Below, piece after piece: positions 18,129 through 26,591 of a stretch of 64,000 bases of DNA. The position numbers were made by a program, and so were the translations under genes. Position 1 is the stretch's first letter. The number at the start of each line of letters is the position of its first letter. Below the pieces are notes generated by a model. That model was not told the origin of the DNA. It worked only from the letters and a program-made list of their open reading frames with translations, and did no database searches. This DNA comes from an uncultured Oscillospiraceae bacterium (GTDB lineage: Bacteria > Bacillota > Clostridia > Oscillospirales > Acutalibacteraceae), in the NCBI GenBank assembly GCA_959596515.1, contig CAUFXR010000001.1, positions 1 through 64,000 of the forward strand, written 5' to 3'.

Positions 18129-18908
18129 ATGATATTGGCTTTGGATATCGGAAACACCAACATTACCATGGGCGTTTTTGACGGCAAGGATTTAAAATTC
18201 GTGTCGCGCCTGGCCACGGACCGCCAGCGTACAGAGGACCAGTATGCGGTGGAACTGCGGGACATTGTGGATATTTACGGCGTATCCATCAGTGAGATTG
18301 AAGGCTCCATCATCAGCTCGGTGGTTCCCTCCCTGACTTCTGGAATAAAACGGGCCGTCAAGCGTTTGACCGGCACCGAGCCTTTGTGCATCGGTCCCGG
18401 TATGAAAACCGGTCTGAATATCAAGTTAAATGACCCATCCACCTTAGGCGCCGACCTTGTGGCGGGCGCAGTGGCGGCCATCGCGCTGTTTGACTGCCCC
18501 TGCATCATTTTCGATATCGGCACCGCTACCACCATCAGTGTTTTAGATTCCGACGCCAGTATGCTGGGCGGAGTCATCATTCCCGGTCCAGGCATTGCCC
18601 TGGAGGCTCTTACCGCCCGTTCCGCCCTGCTCTCCTCCGTCAGCCTGGAAGCGCCGAAGCATGTGATCGGCTCTAACACCGCCGACTGTATGCGTTCCGG
18701 CTCCGTATACGGAACCGCTTCCATGATGGATGGCATGTGCGACCGGATCGAGGAAGAGCTGGGTAAAAAATGTTCTATTGTGGCCACCGGCGGACTGGGA
18801 AGAGAAATCGTTCCACACTGCCGGAGAAATATTGTTTACTGCGACAACCTGCTTTTAGAGGGACTTCGGCTCCTTTATGAAAAGAACACCGGTAAATCAG
18901 GGCGATAA
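18129..18908 (+). CDS. coaX: Type III pantothenate kinase
   Basis: ATP-dependent phosphorylation of pantothenate, first step of coenzyme A synthesis. The type III enzyme is an ASKHA kinase that needs a monovalent cation and resists CoA feedback. ILALDIGNTNITMGVFDG carries the phosphate-binding loop and catalytic Asp, GADLVAGAVAA (~residue 102) the pantothenate site, and IIFDIGTATTISVLD (~120) the second phosphate loop. The ATG at 18129 gives about 259 residues, normal for CoaX; an upstream in-frame extension to 18045 has no support. The next gene encodes an ECF transporter S component that may import its substrate. Confidence 0.95.
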   Translation: MILALDIGNTNITMGVFDGKDLKFVSRLATDRQRTEDQYAVELRDIVDIYGVSISEIEGSIISSVVPSLTSGIKRAVKRLTGTEPLCIGPGMKTGLNIKLNDPSTLGADLVAGAVAAIALFDCPCIIFDIGTATTISVLDSDASMLGGVIIPGPGIALEALTARSALLSSVSLEAPKHVIGSNTADCMRSGSVYGTASMMDGMCDRIEEELGKKCSIVATGGLGREIVPHCRRNIVYCDNLLLEGLRLLYEKNTGKSGR

Positions 18909-19188
18909 GCTACCAGTTAAAAGCGGCTGTTTTATCCCCGGTTTACGTTTTCCCCGCGCAAGTTTTATCTGGAGGCGTGCCTCCATTTTATGGCAGGTTT
19001 CCGTTTCGTAATGCGATACTAATTCTCCTTTCAAACACGCTTTTAAGCTCCCGTTAAAATTCATTTTTTGCGGTACCTGTAAGCGGTAACTCAGAAATAG
19101 CGCCCCGTTGGGGCTTACCGGCTCAGCCGGGCTATAAATATTTGCGATGCATCCTGAAATCAGGAGTATCAGCAGGAGGTAATTGAAT

Positions 19189-19788
19189 ATGTCAAAGCAG
19201 CAATCCCTGACCATGGGCAAAACCCAAAAGATGGTGGGCCTGGCTATTTTTACGGCCATTATTATCGTGCTACAGCTGGTTTCCACCTTCATCAAGTTCG
19301 GTCCCTTCTCCATCACTCTGGCCATGATTCCAATCGTCGTAGGCGCCGCTGTGTATGGCGCGGGCGCGGGCGCTTATCTAGGCGGCGTATTCAGCGTTGT
19401 AGTTCTCATTTGCTGTGTTACGGGAGCGGATCCCGGCGGCGCTGTCGTCTGGAACGCAAACCCATTTCTGTGCATTGTGGTCTGCATGATCAAAGGTATC
19501 GCTGCCGGCTTTGTAGCTGGACTGGTTTACCATCTCATTGCGCCCAAGAGCGTGATGGGCGGTACCGTTTTGGCAGCGATTTTAAGTCCCATTGTGAACA
19601 CAGGAATTTTTTATTTGGGATTGGCGCTGTTTTTCCGGCCTGTGCTTCTTTCCTGGACCGGAGAGACCGATGTGCTTTACAACATTATCGTCGGCCTGCT
19701 GGGCATCAACTTCTTAGTAGAGCTTGGGGTCAATGTGGTACTCAGCCCTATTGTTGTCCGGATTCTCAAGGCGGTCAAGGCCGCTTAA
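19189..19788 (+). CDS. ECF transporter S component (possibly pantothenate-specific)
   Basis: Membrane substrate-binding subunit of an energy-coupling-factor vitamin importer, 199 residues with about six helices. The KMVGLAIFTAIIIVLQLV opening and GPFSITLAMIPIVVGAAVYGAGAGAYLGGVF region, with the ATPase-coupling Ala motif in helix 1, match the family. It lies 280 bases downstream of coaX on the same strand; that pairing suggests pantothenate (a PanT-like role), but substrate is inference. The ATG at 19189 is preceded by a perfect AGGAGGT. The shared AAT module must be encoded elsewhere. Confidence 0.85.
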   Translation: MSKQQSLTMGKTQKMVGLAIFTAIIIVLQLVSTFIKFGPFSITLAMIPIVVGAAVYGAGAGAYLGGVFSVVVLICCVTGADPGGAVVWNANPFLCIVVCMIKGIAAGFVAGLVYHLIAPKSVMGGTVLAAILSPIVNTGIFYLGLALFFRPVLLSWTGETDVLYNIIVGLLGINFLVELGVNVVLSPIVVRILKAVKAA

Positions 19789-19843
19789 TTCGTCGTTCTG
19801 TTCTATTTTTTCGCAACCCTCATCTTCCTTTTCAAGCGTTTCG

Positions 19844-19874
19844 GCGCCGTCAGGTTTTCTTGACGGCGCTTTTG
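19844..19874 (+). terminator. Intrinsic terminator after the ECF S-component gene
   Basis: GCGCCGTCA (19844-19852) pairs with TGACGGCGC (19861-19869) and is followed by TTTTGATTT. It ends the coaX-S component unit. The remainder of the 19789-20225 gap holds the next promoter and no supported gene. Confidence 0.8.
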
Positions 19875-20140
19875 ATTTGTCGTCATTTCGCCATGATTTT
19901 TCGGAGGCACCTGTCTGAGGAAGAATTCCATCATACAAAAGATACTTTCGCCAGTTCGAGGATCCGAAAATTCACGTGGGTAACCAGGACTTATCGACTT
20001 ATTCTGGCCAGTGAGCAGACTTCCAGGAGTCTCGTCCAACTACTTTATCATCCCATTTTTATCTATTTTAGTTATTTTTGATCAATATCTATTATTAAAC
20101 CCCCATAGGCTTTTCTTTTTGTCAAAATCATTGTAATATC

Positions 20141-20197
20141 TAGACGAACGGTAAAAAACGGGTTATAATATGGCGAAAAGAGCCCTTGCTCTTTTTA
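20141..20197 (+). promoter_or_regulatory. Promoter and short leader hairpin of the aldolase-rhamnulokinase operon
   Basis: TAGACG (20141-20146), 17-base spacer and TATAAT (20164-20169). Within ten bases of the expected start there is a hairpin AAAAGAGC-cctt-GCTCTTTT followed by a short U-run (about 20176-20197). It could be an early attenuator or a 5' stabiliser. The ATG follows at 20226. Confidence 0.55.
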
Positions 20198-20225
20198 ATC
20201 AAACTTACTCAAAGAGGTGCTTTTC

Positions 20226-20912
20226 ATGACAGAAATGGAAATCAAGGATCAAATTTGTGACGTATGCCATAAGATGTGGCAGCTTGGCTGGGTAGCGGCC
20301 AATGACGGAAATGTTTCCGTAAAATTGCCTGACGGCAATTTTATCTGCACGCCCACCGGTATCAGCAAAAGCTTCATCACGCCGGAAAAGCTGGTGAAAA
20401 TCAACGTTCAGGGCGAGATCTTAGAAGCTAACGAGGGCTATCGTCCCTCTTCGGAAATGAAAATGCACCTGCGTTGCTATGAACTGCGGGACGATGTAGG
20501 CGCCGTGGTTCACGCTCATCCCCCGACCGCTACCGGCTTTGCGGTCGCTCACCTGCCTATGGACCGTTATATCATGATTGAAGCGGTCATTTCCTTGGGA
20601 AGCGTACCCCTGACTCCCTTCGGCGTGCCTTCTACCAAAGAGGTTCCGGACGCTATCGCCCCCTATCTTCCCGATCACGACGCTATGCTTCTGGAAAACC
20701 ACGGTGCGGTCACTGTAGGCGCGGATCTTTGCACCGCCTATTATCGTATGGAAACTTTAGAGCTGTGGGCTAAAATCGAACTGAACGCCCGACTGCTGGG
20801 CGGAGAAAAAGAAATCTCCGAAAAAAATATCGGCCGCTTGCTGGAACTTCGGAAATCCGGCAACGTAACAGGCCGTCATCCCGGTTATCGTCACTATCGC
20901 AAAAACAAGTAA
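20226..20912 (+). CDS. Class II aldolase (FucA/RhaD-like deoxysugar-phosphate aldolase)
   Basis: Zinc aldolase that cleaves a deoxyketose 1-phosphate into DHAP and lactaldehyde. The 228-residue protein has the class II aldolase/adducin fold: NDGNVSVKLPDG near residue 25, the zinc ligands in VVHAHPPTATGFAVAH (~residue 96), and ENHGAVTVGADLCTAYYRMETLE (~158). Fuculose-1-phosphate versus rhamnulose-1-phosphate cannot be decided, but the following gene is rhamnulokinase, which favours rhamnose. The ATG at 20226 is six bases after AGAGGTG. No isomerase or permease gene lies in the window. Confidence 0.9.
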   Translation: MTEMEIKDQICDVCHKMWQLGWVAANDGNVSVKLPDGNFICTPTGISKSFITPEKLVKINVQGEILEANEGYRPSSEMKMHLRCYELRDDVGAVVHAHPPTATGFAVAHLPMDRYIMIEAVISLGSVPLTPFGVPSTKEVPDAIAPYLPDHDAMLLENHGAVTVGADLCTAYYRMETLELWAKIELNARLLGGEKEISEKNIGRLLELRKSGNVTGRHPGYRHYRKNK

Positions 20913-20969
20913 GTAATTACTAAGCAATATTAAGGGAGGAAGGTGCGGCAGCCTCTGGGGATCTCCCGG

Positions 20970-22484
20970 ATGGACGCGATAAAAATGACACAGAAAAAAC
21001 AAGTCCTGGCATTCGACTTCGGCGCGTCCAGCGGCAGAGCGATGCTAGGGTCCTTTGACGGAAACACGATCACCTATCAAGAGATTCACCGTTTTTCTAA
21101 CGACCCGGTCAGTATCGGCGGCACTCTTTATTGGGATGTTTTACGCCAATTTTACGAGATCAAGCAGGGCATTGTCAAAGCAAAACAGTTCGGCCCCATT
21201 GACAGCATGGCTATTGACACTTGGGGAGTGGATTTTGGACTGATCGCCAGAGACGGCACCTTATTGGAAAATCCTGTCCACTACCGGGACCTTCGGACCA
21301 CGGGGCTGGTGGAAAAAAGCTTTTCCAAGATCTCCAAAGAGGAATTTTATCATCTGACCGGCAACCAGTTCATGGAATTGAACACGGTATTTCAGCTGTA
21401 TTCTCTGGTTCTGAACCGGCCGTATCAGCTTGATCGGGCGGAATGCCTATTGCTAATGCCTGACCTGTTTAATTACATGCTGACTGGAGTCAAAGCCTCA
21501 GAGTACACCAATTGTACCACCACACAGTTATTAGACGCAGCGAAAGGAACTTGGTCTCCGCGGGTTATGGAGGCTTTAGGAATTCCTTCCCGGCTGTTTA
21601 CACCTATCGTCCAGCCAGGCACAGTCATCGGGCGTTTGACTTCCGAAACCTGCGAGGAACTGGGTGTGGATCCTATCAAAGTGGTTTCCGTTGCCAGCCA
21701 CGATACCGCCAGCGCAGTGGCCGCTGTTCCGGCTAAGGAAAAGGACTTCATTTTTAACAGCTGCGGCACCTGGTCTATTTTTGGCACTGTAGTGGATCAC
21801 CCTGTGCTGAACGAGAAAGCGGTGCGGTATAATCTGGCCAACGAGGGCGCCGCTGAGGGAAAAACCTCTCTGATCCGAAACATTTTGGGCCTCTGGATGA
21901 TTCAGGAGAGCCGTCGGCAGTATCAGAGAGAGGGCTTTGATTACAGCTACGGCGATCTGGAACGGTTGGCGCTGCGTGAAAAGCCCTTTGCCTGCTTCAT
22001 TGACCCGGATGATCCTGTTTTTGTGCCACCGGGCAACCTTCCTCGCAGGGTACGGGAATTCTGTAAAAAGACCGGTCAGACGATTCCTGAAACCGTTGGT
22101 CAGGTGATGCGGTGCATCTACGAAAGCCTGTCGATGAAGTATCGTTATACCTATGATCAGTTGAAGGACTGTACCGGAAGGGATTACCGTGCTATCCATA
22201 TGATCGGCGGCGGTACCAAGGACAATCTGCTCTGCCAAATGACTGCCAACGCCTGCGGCTGTACCGTGACCGCCGGCCCCATCGAGGCCACGGTTTTAGG
22301 CAATATCGCCATGCAGCTCATCGCCGACGGGCAGATTCGTAATATAGACGAGGCAAGGCGGATCATTTCCCGCTCCGAGAAGGTGGTAGATTATCAGCCC
22401 GCAGATGTGGACTCTTACTGTTCAGCTTACGAGCAGTATTTAAAAGCGTTAGGGCTTTCCGGCTCCGCGCCGCGCAAGGCATAG
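20970..22484 (+). CDS. rhaB: Rhamnulokinase (FGGY kinase family)
   Basis: Phosphorylates L-rhamnulose to the 1-phosphate, the substrate of the adjacent aldolase. LAFDFGASSGRAMLGSFDG is the first nucleotide-binding motif, DTWGVDFGLI the sugar-site block, HDTASAVAAVP and FNSCGTWSIFG follow, and IHMIGGGTKDNLLCQMTANACG closes the second ATP domain; all fit RhaB rather than xylulokinase. Start is uncertain: ATG 20970 has GGGGA eight bases upstream; GTG 20943 has its AGGA site too close; ATG 20985 would give MTQKKQ. The gap to the aldolase gene is short, so they are one operon, closed by the terminator at 22520. Confidence 0.93.
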   Translation: MDAIKMTQKKQVLAFDFGASSGRAMLGSFDGNTITYQEIHRFSNDPVSIGGTLYWDVLRQFYEIKQGIVKAKQFGPIDSMAIDTWGVDFGLIARDGTLLENPVHYRDLRTTGLVEKSFSKISKEEFYHLTGNQFMELNTVFQLYSLVLNRPYQLDRAECLLLMPDLFNYMLTGVKASEYTNCTTTQLLDAAKGTWSPRVMEALGIPSRLFTPIVQPGTVIGRLTSETCEELGVDPIKVVSVASHDTASAVAAVPAKEKDFIFNSCGTWSIFGTVVDHPVLNEKAVRYNLANEGAAEGKTSLIRNILGLWMIQESRRQYQREGFDYSYGDLERLALREKPFACFIDPDDPVFVPPGNLPRRVREFCKKTGQTIPETVGQVMRCIYESLSMKYRYTYDQLKDCTGRDYRAIHMIGGGTKDNLLCQMTANACGCTVTAGPIEATVLGNIAMQLIADGQIRNIDEARRIISRSEKVVDYQPADVDSYCSAYEQYLKALGLSGSAPRKA

Positions 22485-23211
22485 AATTAATTCAAGGCTA
22501 AAAATTAGTTTCAAATTATAGAGGGACAGACCGGGGGAAATTCCCGGTCTGTCCCTCTTATTTTCTGCTCAAATGTTCCGGCAACACAATGCGGTCGTTA
22601 GCCCGTTCCAAAGCGGGAAAAGGGCAAAACCGGGAAAGATCGGTTTTATCGTCTGTCCGACGCGCTGGCATTTTCAGCATTTCTCTCACGAAAAGCCCCT
22701 CCCGCCATCATGGGGTATGATTCCTGTGTAAAGCAATAGGCCGGTACGGCTGAAACGAAGCCGGCTGAAATTAGGTCCCGTGATTTTCCAGCAAAGAAGG
22801 AGATTCGAAAAAGCAGGCCGCGGCGGTTGTTTTTGTTTTGCCGCAAGGGCTCAAAAAAAGCTCCTCAATAAGCCGCTCGTTATGGCAAGGCGCTTAACGT
22901 CAGCTTTGGGGAGCCTTTCGATTCTTATCCCATTTTTAGATTACACAGGCCCGTTAAAGGACCTGGAATTAATTTCTGCCAATTTTCCAAAGAAGAGAAA
23001 ATTTTAAAAAAACAGTTCTCTTTTTCCGAAAGCTTGGCATTTCCGGAAGGCCAAAAAATTCTTTCCGCTTACGGCACGAAAAGGCTATTAAAAAAGTTTT
23101 TCGTTTTCCTCATAGAAGGAAACCCGCGAGTCTAAGCGAGGAAGAACTATTAAAACTGAGGGCTTGGGTTTTAATTTGAATTTCCGCTTGGATTTTAGTT
23201 TGGATTTCTGC
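22485..23211. other. Intergenic region after rhaB
   Basis: About 730 bases between convergent genes. Apart from the terminator at 22520-22559 I see no gene: open frames here lack ribosome sites and family resemblance. The last 60 bases before the MATE stop contain short repeats of TTGGATTT/TTAGATTT type. Confidence 0.5.
22520..22559 (+). terminator. Strong intrinsic terminator after rhamnulokinase
   Basis: AGAGGGACAGACCGGG (22520-22535) pairs perfectly with CCCGGTCTGTCCCTCT, leaving a short A-rich loop, then TATTTTC. It closes the aldolase-kinase operon. Confidence 0.88.
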
Positions 23212-24537
23212 TTAGATTTTTTGCAGTTTCCACTTTCCCCGTACAAACCGGCAGATAAAACAGATCGACCTGCACACCCAGTCGATGATCATAGCGATCC
23301 ACACACCAATCGCGCCCATCTGGAACCAAATTCCCAAAACATAGCTGAACAGGATTCGGAACACTACCATAGACACAATCGACACAATCATGGTAAAACG
23401 AACGTCGTTGCTTGCCCGCAGGGCGTTGGGCAGGGTAAAAGACGCCGGCCACATGAGCATGGCACATCCGTTATGAAGTACAATTAAAATGGTGGAAAGC
23501 CAGATGGTATCCTCTGAAAGATTGTAAAGCTTGAGAGATAGAGGAAGAGTTGCCAGAATCAGAGTATTCCATGCAATGGCGGAGAGATAAGCGATTTTCA
23601 TCAACTTTTTTGTGTAATAGGTAGCCTGATCGTAATCTCGGGCTCCCACACATTGTCCAATTACCGTAATCATAGCCAGATTCATAGCGTTACCGGGAAT
23701 GCACCCCATACCGTCCAGATTGTTGGCCACTGCGTTAGCGGCGATTTGCGTGGTCCCGAACACGGAAATGATACTGACCACCAAGATTCTGCCTAACTGA
23801 AAAAAGCTGTTTTCCAAGCCATTAGGAATACCAATATGTAAGATTTTTTTGATGACCGGAAAATCCGGCTTAAGATATTTCCATTTTAAACTGATAAAAA
23901 CCTGATGCTCCGGATTACTCAACAGCACCACCATGATAACACAGGCCGCCACCCTGGAAATTAAGGAAGCGGTAGCGACTCCGGCCACACCCATTTGGAA
24001 AGTAAAAATAAAAAACGCGTTGCCCGCCACATTGATCACATTCATTACCAGAGAAACCAGCATGGACACTTTAGAGTTTCCCATAGCCCGAAACAGGGCG
24101 GCGCAAGAGTTGTATACCGCTAAAAACGGATAAGAAAGGGCTGAAATCCAAAGATAAGTGATACAGGCAGACATCACGTCATCCTCAATCGCGCCAAAAA
24201 ACAAACGGATCAGCGGTTCCTGCAACAGCAGAGTCAGACCCATAATAAACACGGAGATGACCATGGTCACCACCATGAGCTGGTCAGCTGATTCGCAGGC
24301 CTTCTTTCGGTTCCGCGCGCCTAAATACTGGGAAGTCACCACCGCGCCGCCGGTAGCCAGCGCGGCAAAGATATTAATCAGCAGAACATTGATCATATCC
24401 ACCAGGGAAACGCCGGAAACCGCCGCTTCTCCCGCATAGGACACCATCATAACGTCCGCCATTCCCACGGTCAGGGCCAGCGCCTGTTCGATGACCAAAG
24501 GAAAGATTAAGCGTCTTAAATCTGTATTTGAAAACAT
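23212..24537 (-). CDS. MATE family efflux transporter (second type)
   Basis: A second multi-antimicrobial extrusion protein, 441-442 residues, 12 predicted helices. The opening LRRLIFPLVIEQALALTVGMADVMMVSYAGEAAVSGVS is the common clostridial form, and IPNGLENSFFQLGRILVVSIIS opens the second half. It is not closely similar to the MATE protein at 8.9-10.2 kb, so they are not a recent duplication. The ATG at 24537 directly follows a GTG in the same frame and the choice between them is open. It appears to be a single gene; the gap of about 115 bases to the YitT gene upstream is AT-rich. Confidence 0.92.
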   Translation of the reverse strand: MFSNTDLRRLIFPLVIEQALALTVGMADVMMVSYAGEAAVSGVSLVDMINVLLINIFAALATGGAVVTSQYLGARNRKKACESADQLMVVTMVISVFIMGLTLLLQEPLIRLFFGAIEDDVMSACITYLWISALSYPFLAVYNSCAALFRAMGNSKVSMLVSLVMNVINVAGNAFFIFTFQMGVAGVATASLISRVAACVIMVVLLSNPEHQVFISLKWKYLKPDFPVIKKILHIGIPNGLENSFFQLGRILVVSIISVFGTTQIAANAVANNLDGMGCIPGNAMNLAMITVIGQCVGARDYDQATYYTKKLMKIAYLSAIAWNTLILATLPLSLKLYNLSEDTIWLSTILIVLHNGCAMLMWPASFTLPNALRASNDVRFTMIVSIVSMVVFRILFSYVLGIWFQMGAIGVWIAMIIDWVCRSICFICRFVRGKWKLQKI

Positions 24538-24653
24538 CACTGTGATTCATCTCTATTCCTTTAGAATGTCTAGAATGTCAATTCCCCTTTTGCGGTTTTT
24601 CTAACGGACAATAAAGCCTTTCTCTTTTCTCTCATAGGATGGTTTGTCTGGAT

Positions 24654-25517
24654 TTAATCATTGGGCCGCAGATAAAAACGTCCTGTCACCTGCTCTGTTT
24701 TTACCACATTAATAAACGCTTTCGGATCGATTTCGCGGATTTCAGATACGATTCGCCGCTTTTCCTGTCTGGATACCACACTGTAAAGCAAGTTCCGCTC
24801 CTTGCCCTCATAGCATCCTACACCCTGAAACAGGGTAGCGTCGTGATGTGTGACACTCTTGATCTGTTCGTAAACTTTCTGGGGAAACTCCGTAATAATC
24901 AGAAGCGTCAGCTTTTGGTAACGGCTGTACAGCCCGTTGAGAATTTGGGTAGACGTAAACTGAAAAATAATGGAATAAAGCGCCTGCTCCCAGCTGAGCA
25001 GGAAACCGGCCGCTACCAGCATCAGCACATTGCCCGCCAGAATATAGTTCCAGGTTTCTTTCCCTTTCCGCTCTGAAAAGAAAATCGCGATAAAATCCGT
25101 ACCGCCGCTGGTAGCGTCGGCAAACAGACACAGACTGATCGCAAACCCATTGATCAACCCTCCGAACACACAGATCAAAAGAATATCTGAAGTGATCGGG
25201 TAACCTGGCAGGACGTCTGTCAAAATACTGGTAAGAACGATAGCCAAACAGGAATACAGGGTGAATTTCTTCCCGATGAACCGAAAACTAATAATAATTG
25301 GCACCAGGTTCAGTAGCAGATTGACCGCGGAATAAGGCACCACAATGTGAAAAAACTTATCCGCCGTCTGCTGGATCAGCAGGGTCAGCCCCGTAAAGCC
25401 GCCGGGAAACAAGCCTCCCGCCCGGACAAAGCTCTTGATATTCATCGCCATCACGCAAGAGGCGATCACCACCAGCGCCAGCCTTTTCACGTCCCGCTTC
25501 CAACCTTTTTTCTCCAT
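24654..25517 (-). CDS. YitT family membrane protein (DUF161 plus DUF2179)
   Basis: Membrane protein of about 288 residues with five or six helices in the first 190 residues and a cytosolic DUF2179 domain at the C-terminus (TEFPQKVYEQIKSVTHHDATLFQGVGCYEGKERNLLYSVV). VRAGGLFPGGFTGLTLLIQ and DATSGGTDFIAIFFS are conserved family blocks. Function is unknown, although some members have been proposed as transporters. I chose ATG at 25517, ten bases after AGGAGG, rather than an upstream in-frame start at 25541. It lies 17 bases after the HAD gene and shares its transcript. Confidence 0.88.
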   Translation of the reverse strand: MEKKGWKRDVKRLALVVIASCVMAMNIKSFVRAGGLFPGGFTGLTLLIQQTADKFFHIVVPYSAVNLLLNLVPIIISFRFIGKKFTLYSCLAIVLTSILTDVLPGYPITSDILLICVFGGLINGFAISLCLFADATSGGTDFIAIFFSERKGKETWNYILAGNVLMLVAAGFLLSWEQALYSIIFQFTSTQILNGLYSRYQKLTLLIITEFPQKVYEQIKSVTHHDATLFQGVGCYEGKERNLLYSVVSRQEKRRIVSEIREIDPKAFINVVKTEQVTGRFYLRPND

Positions 25518-25534
25518 AACGCCTCCTGTTATCC

Positions 25535-26191
25535 TCACCACTCCTGCAAAAGTTTCTCCAAAGCCGAAACCGAATCCACTATCCGATCCGCGCCGGCCTT
25601 TTCCAACTCTCCTTCCTCGGCGTACCCGAACGTCACTCCTACCGAGGCAATCCCGTTTTTCTGGGCGCCGATGATATCGTGCCTGCGATCCCCCACCATG
25701 GCCACCAGGGGCTTATCCTTCTCCGTCAGGGACAATCTGGCCAGCGCTTCCCGGATAACCTCAGCCTTATCCATACGGCTGCCATCCAGTTCGCTGCCCA
25801 CGACCTCTCGGAAATATTCGGAAAGCCCAAAATGCTCCAAAATTTCTTTGGCGAATACTTCCGGCTTGGAAGTGGCCACCGCCAGCACCTTGCCCCCGTC
25901 TCTCAGCGTTCTGAGTAGCTTCTCGATACCGGGATAAACCTCATTTTCAAACATTCCCTTCGCCCGAAACCTTTCCCGGTATTTTTCTACCGCCAGCGCC
26001 GCGTCCTCGGGGGAAAGGCCTCCGTAAACTTCAAAAGATTCCGGCAACGGCGGGCCGATATAGCAGTAAAGCTCCTCCGGCCTATGTTCCTCCTGCCCAA
26101 AATAGGACAAGGCGTACTGAACGCACTTGGTAATTCCCTCCGCTGGATCGGTAAGGGTGCCATCCAAATCAAATAATAAGTATCGATGCAA
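25535..26191 (-). CDS. HAD-superfamily phosphatase (phosphoglycolate phosphatase/PpaX-like)
   Basis: Cytosolic phosphatase with the DxD nucleophile motif LLFDLDGTLTD at the N-terminus, a helical C1 cap (residues ~15-85), motif II LAVATSKPEVF, the KAEVIREAL motif III lysine region, and motif IV MVGDRRHDIIGA. Length and motifs fit Gph/PpaX, but substrate is not proven. The start is TTG at 26191: GGGAGG lies ten bases upstream, and the longer in-frame ATG at 26215 sits directly against the U-run of a terminator hairpin and has no ribosome site. It is followed by the YitT gene. The leader is discussed in the findings. Confidence 0.88.
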   Translation of the reverse strand: MHRYLLFDLDGTLTDPAEGITKCVQYALSYFGQEEHRPEELYCYIGPPLPESFEVYGGLSPEDAALAVEKYRERFRAKGMFENEVYPGIEKLLRTLRDGGKVLAVATSKPEVFAKEILEHFGLSEYFREVVGSELDGSRMDKAEVIREALARLSLTEKDKPLVAMVGDRRHDIIGAQKNGIASVGVTFGYAEEGELEKAGADRIVDSVSALEKLLQEW

Positions 26192-26215
26192 CGGGCCACA
26201 TCCTCCCTTTTTCAT

Positions 26216-26253
26216 AAAAACCCGTCCCCCTCTGCGCCACAGAGAGGAACGGG
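26216..26253 (-). terminator. Intrinsic terminator inside the leader of the HAD-YitT operon
   Basis: On the minus strand CCCGTTCCTCTCTG pairs with CAGAGGGGGACGGG (26221-26253), with some G-U pairs, and is followed at once by TTTTT (26216-26220). It lies about 25 bases before the TTG start and 90 bases after the promoter, so it would stop transcription of the operon unless relieved. Confidence 0.75.
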
Positions 26254-26345
26254 CCCTCTTTATTCCGTTTTTCACCTTTGCAGGAAACCGAAGTCCTTTG
26301 AGGGTCCTTGTTTTCCTGACCTTGGCTCTCCTTTTCTTAAGCTTT

Positions 26346-26374
26346 ATTATATCCTATTCCGGCGGGAAAAACAA
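26346..26374 (-). promoter_or_regulatory. Sigma-A promoter of the HAD-YitT operon
   Basis: On the minus strand TTGTTT (26369-26374), a 17-base spacer, and TATAAT (26346-26351). It faces away from the promoter of the fusion gene at 26444. The expected leader is about 145 bases. Confidence 0.7.
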
Positions 26375-26443
26375 TGCGCAGAACGACAGAATTTATTTTC
26401 TTTTCCGGCCCCTGGGAAAGCCTCCCTTATCCCCTTGGAAAAA

Positions 26444-26472
26444 TTGACAAACAGCGGATTTCCTGCTATATT
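26444..26472 (+). promoter_or_regulatory. Consensus promoter of the isomerase-synthetase fusion gene
   Basis: A perfect TTGACA (26444-26449), a 17-base spacer and TATATT (26467-26472). A leader of about 110 bases precedes the ATG at 26592. This is among the best promoters in the window and implies strong expression. Confidence 0.78.
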
Positions 26473-26591
26473 TTTTAATAGCGTAAAAAATGGGAGGATT
26501 ATGGATTCATCGATTTTTTCCTCTCTGTCAGGACGTCCCTTTTTGAGGAGCATCCTCAATATAAAGCCAAAATCACTTAGGAGGATCCAAA

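Noticed and set aside
18909..19188. Riboswitch before the ECF S component gene
   Set aside because: The leader has some self-complementary runs, but no conserved core of a known vitamin riboswitch could be found.
22646..23007. Open frames on both strands in the gap after rhaB
   Set aside because: Overlapping, without ribosome sites or family resemblance.
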